This document shows, in pieces, positions 1-6,027 of a stretch of 18,535 bases of DNA. The stretch comes from Pseudomonadota bacterium (GTDB lineage: Bacteria > Pseudomonadota > Gammaproteobacteria > Steroidobacterales > Steroidobacteraceae): contig JAKADE010000014.1 of assembly GCA_021820785.1 (NCBI GenBank), positions 1 to 18,535 of the forward strand, read 5' to 3'. Positions within the stretch are counted from its first letter, which is position 1; each line of letters starts with the position of its first letter. Below the pieces are notes generated by a model, which saw only the letters and a program-made list of their open reading frames with translations, did not search any database and was not told the origin of the DNA. The translations under genes and the position numbers were made by a program.

Positions 1-192
1 GGCGGATTTTACGGCCCGCAGAGCCCGGCGGCGGCCCTGGAGCACCAGGAGAGCTACCTGCGGGGCGTGTTCGGTTTCCTCGGTATCACGGAGGTGACCT
101 TCGTGCGCGCCGAGGGCGTTAACATCAGCCCGGATCAGCGTCAGGCTGCGATCAGCGCTGCTGCGGCCGAAGCGGCCCGGCTGGCCGCCTGA
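1..192 (+). CDS. azoR: FMN-dependent NADH-azoreductase, C-terminal 63 residues (5' end outside window)
   Basis: Frame 1 is open from the first base to a TGA at 190-192. The visible part has the AzoR C-terminal pattern: a glycine-rich start with a Tyr, then [19 protein letters not shown], then a beta strand reading [11 protein letters not shown], and an Ala-rich final helix. AzoR-family enzymes are cytosolic flavodoxin-fold oxidoreductases that use NAD(P)H to reduce quinones and azo compounds. The FMN-binding N-terminal half lies outside the window. The pirin gene follows after 35 bases on the same strand, and azoreductase and pirin genes are often neighbours in proteobacteria, so the two are probably co-transcribed. 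The assignment rests on this C-terminal signature only. Confidence 0.8.
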   Translation, partial: GGFYGPQSPAAALEHQESYLRGVFGFLGITEVTFVRAEGVNISPDQRQAAISAAAAEAARLAA

Positions 193-227
193 GCCGCAAC
201 GAACATCTTTATCGACCGGAGATCGCC

Positions 228-1082
228 ATGAATACTCTTGCGACCCGCAGCGTCGAGCGCCTGGTGCGCGGCATGCCCACCTCGGACGGCGCGGGGGTCA
301 AACTGACACGCGTGATCGGCCAGCCGCAGCTCGCCGATCTGGACCCGTTCCTGATGCTCGATGAGTTCGGTACCGATAATCCCGGCGACTACATCGCGGG
401 CTTTCCCGACCATCCGCACCGCGGCTTCGAGACGGTGACGTACATGCTCGACGGGCGCATGCGCCATCGCGACAACCACGGCCACGAAGGAGTGCTCGTC
501 CCTGGCAGCGTGCAGTGGATGACCGCCGGGCGCGGCATCATCCACTCGGAGATGCCCGAACAGCAGGAGGGTCGCATGCGCGGCTTCCAGCTGTGGATCA
601 ACCTGCCGGCGCGCGAGAAGATGACCGCACCGCGCTACCAGGAATTCGGGCCGCAGCGCATCCCCGTGGTCGAAGTCGGAACGGCTCGCGTGAAAGTGAT
701 CGCCGGAACGGTCGAGGGCGTGACCGGTCCGATCGCGCAGCCGGCCACGGAACCGACGTACCTCGATATCGAGCTCGCCCCGGGCGCCCGGTTCGGACAC
801 GACCTGCCGGCCGGGCATGCCGGATTCGTCTACGTCTACGAAGGAGCGGTGGGTATCGGCGCGGGCGAGGCCGTGACTTCGGTCGGGACGCACGATCTGG
901 CGGTGCTCGGCGGGACCGGCGCGGTGCACATCGAAGCGCGTAGCGGCGCGTCCCCGGCGCGACTGATCCTGGTCGCCGGCAAGCCACTGCGCGAACCGGT
1001 CGCCAAGTACGGCCCGTTCGTCATGAACACCCGCGAGGAGCTGATGCAGGCCTTCCAGGACTTCCAGAGCGGGCGATTCTGA
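228..1082 (+). CDS. Pirin family protein
   Basis: This 284-residue protein has the bicupin pirin layout at the usual family length. The N-terminal cupin carries the metal-binding set: His62 and His64 in DHPHRGFET, and His106 and Glu108 in GIIHSEMP. These match the three His plus one Glu iron ligands of human pirin and E. coli YhhW. The second half (about residues 180-284) is the degenerate second cupin. Pirins bind a mononuclear metal; some bacterial members have quercetinase activity, others are redox-linked regulators, and the substrate cannot be told here. The start is supported by GGAG at 218-221, six bases before ATG. The gene lies 35 bases after azoR on the same strand and ends before a strong GC-rich hairpin. 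Confidence 0.93.
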   Translation: MNTLATRSVERLVRGMPTSDGAGVKLTRVIGQPQLADLDPFLMLDEFGTDNPGDYIAGFPDHPHRGFETVTYMLDGRMRHRDNHGHEGVLVPGSVQWMTAGRGIIHSEMPEQQEGRMRGFQLWINLPAREKMTAPRYQEFGPQRIPVVEVGTARVKVIAGTVEGVTGPIAQPATEPTYLDIELAPGARFGHDLPAGHAGFVYVYEGAVGIGAGEAVTSVGTHDLAVLGGTGAVHIEARSGASPARLILVAGKPLREPVAKYGPFVMNTREELMQAFQDFQSGRF

Positions 1083-1087
1083 TCCAG

Positions 1088-1111
1088 GGCGCGCCGCGCC
1101 GGCGGCGCGCC
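1088..1111 (+). terminator. GC-rich hairpin after the pirin gene
   Basis: A perfect 10-base inverted repeat (1088-1097 against 1102-1111) encloses the 4-base loop GCCG and starts 5 bases after the pirin stop. No T-tract follows, so it is not a textbook intrinsic terminator. Its position suggests it ends or stabilises the azoR-pirin transcript and insulates the LysR gene. Confidence 0.5.
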
Positions 1112-1146
1112 TGCGATCCCGCCGGCCGTAGCGACCGTTCGCGTCC

Positions 1147-1152
1147 TATACT
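1147..1152 (+). promoter_or_regulatory. Candidate -10 box (TATACT) of the LysR gene, probably a leaderless transcript
   Basis: TATACT is a good sigma-70 -10 match in an otherwise GC-rich region. Its last base is only six bases before the ATG at 1159. No Shine-Dalgarno sequence precedes that ATG. With the usual 6-8 base distance from the -10 box, transcription would start at or beside the ATG. No convincing -35 box is visible at the expected spacing. Confidence 0.4.
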
Positions 1153-1158
1153 GCGGCG

Positions 1159-2052
1159 ATGAACCTGCACCATCTGGCGATCTTCGCCACGGTCGCCGCC
1201 ACCGGCAGCCTCACCGCCTCGGCCCGCAAGCTGCACGTGTCCCAGCCGGCGCTATCGCGTGAGCTCAAGGCGTTCGAGCAGCGTCTGGGCGTGACGCTGT
1301 TCGAACGCCACGCCAAGGGCATGCGCCTGACCCAGGCCGGTGAAGTGCTGAACCGCTATGCAGTGCGGCTGTTCGAACTCGAACGCACCGCCGAGGCCGC
1401 CATGCAGGAGATCGCCGGGGCGCTGCGCGGCCGGCTGACCCTGGGCGCAAGCAATACGATCGGCACCTATGTGTTGCCGCCGCTGCTGGCGACATTCCGC
1501 CGCCAGCGGCCGCACGTCGAGATCTCACTGTTCGTCGGCAACACCGAGCAGGTCTCCCAGGGCGTCGATGACATGCGCTTCATGCTCGGGTTCATCGAGG
1601 GTCCGCTGCATCTGCAGGGACTGCGCAGCACGGTCTTCCAGCACGATGAAATCATGCCCGTGGCGGCTCCGGATCACCCCCTGTTCGCGCGCAAGACGCT
1701 CAAGCCCGAGGACCTCTCCGGTGAACCGCTGCTGATGCGCGAACACGGTTCCGGAACCCGGGAGCTGATCGCCGCGGCGCTGCAGCGGCAGAACATCACT
1801 CCGGGCGAGACCATGGAATTCGGCAATACCGAGGCACTCAAGCGCGCCGCGGTGCACGGCGGCGGCATCGCCTGGCTGCCGCGTATCTGCATGCTCAACG
1901 AACTCGCCGACGGCAGTTTGCGCACGCTGCCGGTGCGCGAGCTGACCATCACCCGCCCGTTGATGATGGTAGAGCGTGAGAGCGCGCAGATGGAGCCGGC
2001 CGCAGCAGCATTCGTGCGCCTGCTGCAGCAGCCGAGCGAGGCCTCGACCTGA
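1159..2052 (+). CDS. LysR family transcriptional regulator
   Basis: This 297-residue protein has the normal LysR length and layout. Residues 1-60 form the winged helix-turn-helix: LAIFATVAATGSLTASA, then VSQPALSRELKAFEQRLG, then LFERHAKGMRLTQAGE. A linker helix follows, and the effector-binding domain spans about 90-290, with GSGTRE and FGNTEALKRAAVHGGGIAWLP resembling the YeiE/CmpR/CysB-like effector fold. It acts in the cytosol as a DNA-binding regulator, probably a tetramer. Azoreductase genes often have a LysR neighbour, so azoR-pirin is a plausible target, but here the regulator lies downstream on the same strand rather than divergent. It converges with the kinase gene, with only 12 bases between the two stops. 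The inducer cannot be read from the sequence. Confidence 0.94.
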   Translation: MNLHHLAIFATVAATGSLTASARKLHVSQPALSRELKAFEQRLGVTLFERHAKGMRLTQAGEVLNRYAVRLFELERTAEAAMQEIAGALRGRLTLGASNTIGTYVLPPLLATFRRQRPHVEISLFVGNTEQVSQGVDDMRFMLGFIEGPLHLQGLRSTVFQHDEIMPVAAPDHPLFARKTLKPEDLSGEPLLMREHGSGTRELIAAALQRQNITPGETMEFGNTEALKRAAVHGGGIAWLPRICMLNELADGSLRTLPVRELTITRPLMMVERESAQMEPAAAAFVRLLQQPSEAST

Positions 2053-2064
2053 GGACGCGCGGGA

Positions 2065-3690
2065 TCACGGCGCGGCGCTGATCAGCCCGAGGATCCTGTC
2101 GATCGACTGCGGGTCGATGGATTCGACCTCGAGAGACGCAAGCCTTTCATCCGCGGCCGGCGGTTCGAGCTGCTGACGCTGCCATTCGAGGACCGATGCA
2201 TCGGCCTCGGAAGGATCCTGTCCCGCCTCGGCACGCGCACGCAGCCGCTCCTGCAACAGTGCCAGCGGCGCGGTGCACCGGATCCAGTAGGTCGAAGCCT
2301 GCGCACGCGCGCCCAGTTCCCTGAATCGACGCCGCTGCGCACGGCGCAGGAAGGTCGCATCCACGATCACGGAGTAGCCTCCGATGAGCGCATCGTAGGC
2401 CTCTCGCGCCAGCTCATCGTACACTCGCTCGCTCACGTCGGGGGCGTACAGTCCCGCCGCGAGCCCCGATCCCGAAGGTTGCAGCGGATCGAGGCCCGCC
2501 AGGCGTTTGCGCTCGATGTCCGAACGCAGATGCACCGCCTCGAGCCGCTCGGTGAGCTGCCGGGCGATCCACGTCTTGCCCGATCCGGACAATCCGCTCA
2601 TCAGCACCAGCTGCGGCTGCCGTGCCGCCAGCGCCGCGACAGCATGGCGCACCAGCCGCTCGAATTCCGCGCGCAGCGCCGAGCGTCCCGCCTCGGGACG
2701 TGTGGCGGCCGAGAGCGCGGCCACCTTGGCACGCACCAGTGCCCGGTGTACCTCGTACAACCGAATGACCCGGCACGCATGGTAATCACCGCTGCGCTGC
2801 AGATACGCAGCCAGAAATGCATGCGCATGCCGCCGATGGCCGCGCGCGGCGAGATCGCTCGACAGAAAGGCGATTTCATCCGCCACGTCGATCCAGCGAA
2901 ACGCCGGCTCGTACTCCAGGCAGTCAAACGGCACCAGACGCCCCTCGCGCACGACGATATTGCGGCTGTGCAGATCGCCGTGACACTCGCGCACCCGGCC
3001 GCTCGCGCAGCGCAACGCCATCGCCGGACTGGCCTCTGCGAGCCGCTGTTCCAGCGGCACCTCGAGGGCTGCCACAGCCTCGGCGCGCGAGAATACTCCG
3101 GCCGCAGCGGCGCACTGCCGCACATTGTCGATCAGCAGCGAGCGCACGCGTGCCGGTTGCCCCCAACTCGCATCCTCCGTGACGGAGGGGAGCGTGGCAT
3201 GTATGTCCGCCAGCGTCTTCCCGAAGGTCCCGAGTGCATCGACCGGCAGGCGGCCTTCCGCCAGACGCCGATCGAGCTCGTCGGCCGCATCGAATCGCAC
3301 CATCCGTACCGCGTACTCGACGATCCTGTGGGTGCCGGCCGGACCGCTGTGCATGCGCACGTGCCGTCCGGCGGATACGACGGAGCAGACTTCCAGATAC
3401 AATTCGGAGGCGAAACGGCGATTGAGCCGAAACTCCTCCTCGCATAACCACCGACGATACTCGAGCGTGCGCTGATCGACGAACGGATAGCGCACGGCAC
3501 GTTTGATCTTGTAAGCGAAGGCGCCGGCAAGCAACACCCAGGAAATAGGCGTCTCGATGACCGCGACCGCTTCGACGGGATGGGGGTAGGCCTCCGGCCT
3601 CAGCAACCCACTCAGTTGGGCCGGCAGGAGTTCCGCGGCACCCTCGGGAGGCGCCGGATGCGATGCACGTGCGGCTTTCATGTCGTCCAC
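2065..3690 (-). CDS. Fused aminoglycoside-phosphotransferase-like / P-loop kinase protein
   Basis: This 541-residue protein has two enzymatic modules. Residues about 30-340 resemble APH/choline-kinase-fold phosphotransferases. A lysine-bearing N-lobe segment (YKIKR, 60-64) is followed by the catalytic loop HGDLHSRN (237-244) and the metal-binding FDCLEYE (255-261). Residues about 360-540 form an AAA_33/zeta-toxin-like P-loop kinase with Walker A GLSGSGKT (366-373) and HLRSDIERKRL. The combination matches the known COG2187 plus COG0645 fusion found in many proteobacteria. Its substrate is unknown, and antibiotic resistance should not be inferred from the APH label. The chosen ATG at 3690 gives an N-terminus without a signal peptide, so a cytosolic location is expected. 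It lies 80 bases after the barrel gene, with a strong hairpin between, so it may be separately expressed. Confidence 0.9.
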   Translation of the reverse strand: MDDMKAARASHPAPPEGAAELLPAQLSGLLRPEAYPHPVEAVAVIETPISWVLLAGAFAYKIKRAVRYPFVDQRTLEYRRWLCEEEFRLNRRFASELYLEVCSVVSAGRHVRMHSGPAGTHRIVEYAVRMVRFDAADELDRRLAEGRLPVDALGTFGKTLADIHATLPSVTEDASWGQPARVRSLLIDNVRQCAAAAGVFSRAEAVAALEVPLEQRLAEASPAMALRCASGRVRECHGDLHSRNIVVREGRLVPFDCLEYEPAFRWIDVADEIAFLSSDLAARGHRRHAHAFLAAYLQRSGDYHACRVIRLYEVHRALVRAKVAALSAATRPEAGRSALRAEFERLVRHAVAALAARQPQLVLMSGLSGSGKTWIARQLTERLEAVHLRSDIERKRLAGLDPLQPSGSGLAAGLYAPDVSERVYDELAREAYDALIGGYSVIVDATFLRRAQRRRFRELGARAQASTYWIRCTAPLALLQERLRARAEAGQDPSEADASVLEWQRQQLEPPAADERLASLEVESIDPQSIDRILGLISAAP

Positions 3691-3722
3691 GCCCTAAGTC
3701 CCCCACACCGTATGGACCAATG

Positions 3723-3753
3723 CGGACCAGCGCGCCCTGCGGCGCGCGGTCCG
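3723..3753 (-). terminator. Long GC-rich hairpin between the barrel and kinase genes
   Basis: Bases 3723-3736 pair with 3741-3753: thirteen base pairs, interrupted by one bulged A (3729), around the loop CTGC. On the - strand it lies just after the stop of the outer-membrane protein gene. No T-run follows, so it could be a terminator, a processing barrier or an mRNA-stabilising stem. Confidence 0.5.
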
Positions 3754-3770
3754 TCCTGCGCCGAGACCTC

Positions 3771-4562
3771 CTAAGTCTGTCCGGATGCAGGACTCCAGCT
3801 GAACTGAACGCCGCCCCCCCAGGATGGACTGCTGTCCCCAAATCCTTTGAAGATGGAAGGGTTGATGACCAGACCACCGGCAGCGGAAAACGCTGCGAAC
3901 ACGGATGCTTCCTTCACGGCGTCGTAGTTCACGATCGCAGACGTCCGGTAGGCGAAGCTCACGCCCGCGCGCGCACCGTTCATCACCAGCAGATCCATGC
4001 CGACCTGCCCGAACGGAACGTCGCGCAGGTGGATCTTTCCCGGACTGCCCCGCACTACGTACCCGGCCGTGGCGAACAAACCGACCCTGCCCACGTCTTT
4101 CAGCGCATCGAGCTGCAGCGCATAGTCAGTTTCGCCGGTTCCGAGACCTTCGGAAGCCTTTGCGGTCCCTAATTTCACCGTCCCGGTCACATCGAGATGA
4201 AATCGCGCCGCATCCGATTTGGCGAGGTCATAGAGCGTCCCGGACAGCAGAACATCCCCGAGACCGCCATGCGTCCCGCCCGGCCCCGGCGCGAATTCCC
4301 CGGTCGTATCGTCAATGATGGTCGCCGGACCGCTCACGCTGACGTACGGGACGGTCACCCGGAATGCCGCGGACTCGAACCGGTAACCCACGGTCACGGG
4401 AACGTACGTCTCGGTAATGGTCTCGATACCCCCGTAGTCGCCGCTCGTGTACTGATAGCCGGCCGAAAGCCGCCAGCCGTCAGGACCCGCCGCGTGGGCG
4501 GCGGGTCCCGAACCGAGGATCAGACACAGCGCCACGCCCAGAACACCACTTGTTCGGGTCAT
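3771..4562 (-). CDS. Outer-membrane beta-barrel protein, MetA-pathway transporter-like
   Basis: This 263-residue protein begins with a clear Sec signal peptide (basic start, hydrophobic core, AHAAG cleavage region near residue 25). The rest is a series of short alternating amphipathic strands such as WRLSAGYQYTSGDYGG, FRVTVPYVSVSG, YALQLDALKDV and RAGVSFAYRTSAIV. A GGLGDV block at about 99-104 is typical of the transporter family related to phenol-degradation MetA proteins. The last strand (VQFSWSP) is followed by a short hydrophilic tail rather than ending in the usual terminal Phe. The predicted location is the outer membrane and the solute is unknown. AGGGG lies 9-13 bases before ATG and overlaps the end of the preceding gene, so the pair is probably translationally linked. 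Confidence 0.72.
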   Translation of the reverse strand: MTRTSGVLGVALCLILGSGPAAHAAGPDGWRLSAGYQYTSGDYGGIETITETYVPVTVGYRFESAAFRVTVPYVSVSGPATIIDDTTGEFAPGPGGTHGGLGDVLLSGTLYDLAKSDAARFHLDVTGTVKLGTAKASEGLGTGETDYALQLDALKDVGRVGLFATAGYVVRGSPGKIHLRDVPFGQVGMDLLVMNGARAGVSFAYRTSAIVNYDAVKEASVFAAFSAAGGLVINPSIFKGFGDSSPSWGGGVQFSWSPASGQT

Positions 4563-4573
4563 GATCTGCGCCC

Positions 4574-5239
4574 CTACTTCGGCGGTGACTCACCGCGTTC
4601 GCGGGCGCGCTCTTCCATCTGCCGACGATGCTCGGCGCGAATGTGTTCGCGTTCCTGCGCCGTGCGCGCCGCTCCCATCTGTGCCTGATAGCGCGCAACC
4701 TCCTGGGGCGTCATCATGGCATAGCCGTAGATCTGCTCACGCTCCTGCTGGCGCTGGCGCTCCTGCGCACGGATCTGGGCCTCGCTCGGCGGAGAGCCGA
4801 GATGCTCATGGCGTTCCTCGGCGCGCTGCTGCATCTCGTGCTGCTGCTCCATCCGGTACTGCACACGCTCCTGCTCCGTCGGCAACGAACGCAGATGCTC
4901 TTCGTATTGCGTCTGCTCCGCGCTGGTCATCAGGTTCCCGCCGTAGATACGGTCCCGGTCCTGTTCGCGCTTGAGGTCGCGGTCGTAGAGACGGTCGAAA
5001 GTGCGGTCATGCAACCGATCGCGAGTGCGGTCGAGCGTCCGGTCGTGCAGCCGATCCATGTCGTGGGTCGCCAGCCGGTCCCGATCCTGCAGCCGCGTTC
5101 CGCTGCCGATCCGGCTCTGAGATTGTGCACCTGCGCCACCGCCTCCACCGCCGGCGTTCTGCGCGAATACTGCCGGGGAAGACAACAGCAGCCCCGTCAA
5201 AATTGCCATCGCCACTGTCGATTTCGCTGCGTACATCAT
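4574..5239 (-). CDS. Exported charged-repeat protein with two IYG-MTxxE modules
   Basis: This 221-residue protein is of a type seen as hypothetical in proteobacteria. It has a Sec signal peptide (residues 1-27, ending VFAQ), a glycine-rich linker (30-38), and an Asp-Arg tetrapeptide repeat region (62-97). Two related modules follow: IYGGNLMTSAEQTQYEEHL at about 98-116 and IYGYAMMTPQEVARYQAQM at about 170-188. Each continues into a Gln/Glu/Arg-rich helix. A periplasmic, elongated, mostly helical protein is expected and no catalytic residue is evident. AGGAG at 5243-5247 precedes two consecutive ATG codons (5239 and 5236) and spacing allows either. The barrel gene starts 11 bases after its TAG stop. 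The function is not known to me. Confidence 0.8.
   Translation of the reverse strand: MMYAAKSTVAMAILTGLLLSSPAVFAQNAGGGGGGAGAQSQSRIGSGTRLQDRDRLATHDMDRLHDRTLDRTRDRLHDRTFDRLYDRDLKREQDRDRIYGGNLMTSAEQTQYEEHLRSLPTEQERVQYRMEQQHEMQQRAEERHEHLGSPPSEAQIRAQERQRQQEREQIYGYAMMTPQEVARYQAQMGAARTAQEREHIRAEHRRQMEERARERGESPPK
4967..5056 (-). repeat. In-gene 12-base periodic repeat encoding Asp-Arg-x-x tetrapeptides
   Basis: Residues 62-89 read as seven tetrapeptides in strict register, each starting with Asp-Arg: DRLH, DRTL, DRTR, DRLH, DRTF, DRLY, DRDL. KREQ and DRDR then continue the spacing. Opposite charges are spaced i to i+3/i+4, as in stable single alpha helices. Confidence 0.8.
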
Positions 5240-5373
5240 GTTCTCCTGAGAAAGTCGCTTGCGACCGCCGCACTTTGTCAGGTTGGCCCGACGGGAAGCA
5301 TTCGCACATGCCCCTAGGTAATTCCCCCTCCCTTACCGATCCCGGACGCACAGCTGTCGTTTCGCACCGACGC
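5240..5373 (-). promoter_or_regulatory. Upstream region of the charged-repeat protein gene
   Basis: This 134-base gap separates the mrtJ stop from the next gene on the same strand. It holds an AT-richer block at 5311-5330 that reads AGGGGGAATTACCTAGGGG on the - strand, unlike its GC-rich surroundings. It also holds a 12-base dyad GTCGC-TT-GCGAC (5254-5265) just upstream of the ribosome-binding site. A separate promoter here is likely. I did not recognise the regulator. Confidence 0.35.
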
Positions 5374-5892
5374 TCACCGCAGGGCGAGCGAGGCCGCCAC
5401 GAAGAACTCGAGATTGAACAGGATGTGCAGACCCATCGGCGCCCCGACGCCCCGGTAGCGCTCGCGGAACCCGCCGAACAGCAGCGACGGCGCGAACACA
5501 CTCAACGCCCACAGCGGCGGATGATGCACGAAGTGCGCCGCCACGAAGAGAGCCGAGGTGATCAGGTTTGCTGCACTGACGCCGCACCAGCGCGCCGCAA
5601 TGGTGCGGCGGCGCAGCAATTCCCCCTGGATCAGTCCCCGAAAGACTCCTTCCTCGAGTGCCGGCTGCCACAGCACGCAGGAGAACCAGACTTCAATCCC
5701 ATGCAACGCGGAGATTGCCATCGCCGCCGGAAACGCAAACCGAAGCCCGATCGCCACGACGAGTCCCACGGCGCTGGCCAGCCACCAGAGCGGGTCGCGC
5801 ACAAATCCGAACGCTGCCCGGATCAGACCCGCGGGCCTGGGCTCAGCCCGCATCTCGCCGAGTGCACCGACCCCAAGCTCAGAGCATCGCAT
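5374..5892 (-). CDS. mrtJ: JDVT-CTERM system glutamic-type intramembrane protease (CPBP/CAAX-like)
   Basis: This 172-residue integral membrane protein has the CPBP/Abi protease signature. Glu80-Glu81-x-x-x-Arg85 lies in PALEEGVFRG, His120 ends the helix FVAAH, and His156 with Asn160 lies in LHILFN. Hydrophobic segments lie at about 35-60, 63-78, 104-121, 127-140 and 152-170. The family cleaves substrates within the membrane, with the first motif glutamate activating water. It is shorter than general CPBP proteins, as expected for the compact sorting-linked branch. The gene starts 12 bases after a gene whose product ends in a GGGC-type sorting signal, and three more such proteins are encoded upstream. 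That context is the main reason for calling MrtJ rather than a generic CPBP protease. The ribosome-binding site is weak, and Met14 is an alternative start that keeps all motifs. The family name is from memory and unconfirmed by a model search. Confidence 0.8.
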   Translation of the reverse strand: MRCSELGVGALGEMRAEPRPAGLIRAAFGFVRDPLWWLASAVGLVVAIGLRFAFPAAMAISALHGIEVWFSCVLWQPALEEGVFRGLIQGELLRRRTIAARWCGVSAANLITSALFVAAHFVHHPPLWALSVFAPSLLFGGFRERYRGVGAPMGLHILFNLEFFVAASLALR

Positions 5893-5904
5893 TGCACCGG
5901 TCTC

Positions 5905-6027
5905 TTACGGAATCCTGCCGCGCGTTCGCAGGAGTCTTCTCCCCAACAGCAGCGCGGCGAATCCCGCCAGTCCCAGCAGCAGCGGGTCGAACCCCGCATC
6001 GGGCACACTCACGCACCCCCCGCCACC
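5905..6027 (-). other. JDVT-CTERM-type sorting signal of the beta-helix protein next to mrtJ
   Basis: Residues 819-858: GGGGCVSVPDAGFDP, then a helix of about 14 hydrophobic residues, then a basic tail (RRLLRTR). The invariant Cys is residue 823, at bases 6013-6015. Confidence 0.8.

Noticed and set aside
2479..3447. A 322-codon + strand frame opposite the fused kinase gene
   Set aside because: The kinase frame holds exact Walker A and HGDLHxxN motifs. The opposite frame is its shadow.
2065..3690. Aminoglycoside resistance gene
   Set aside because: The APH-like fold is fused to a P-loop kinase, a conserved chromosomal arrangement of unknown substrate. Nothing around it suggests a resistance cassette or mobile element.
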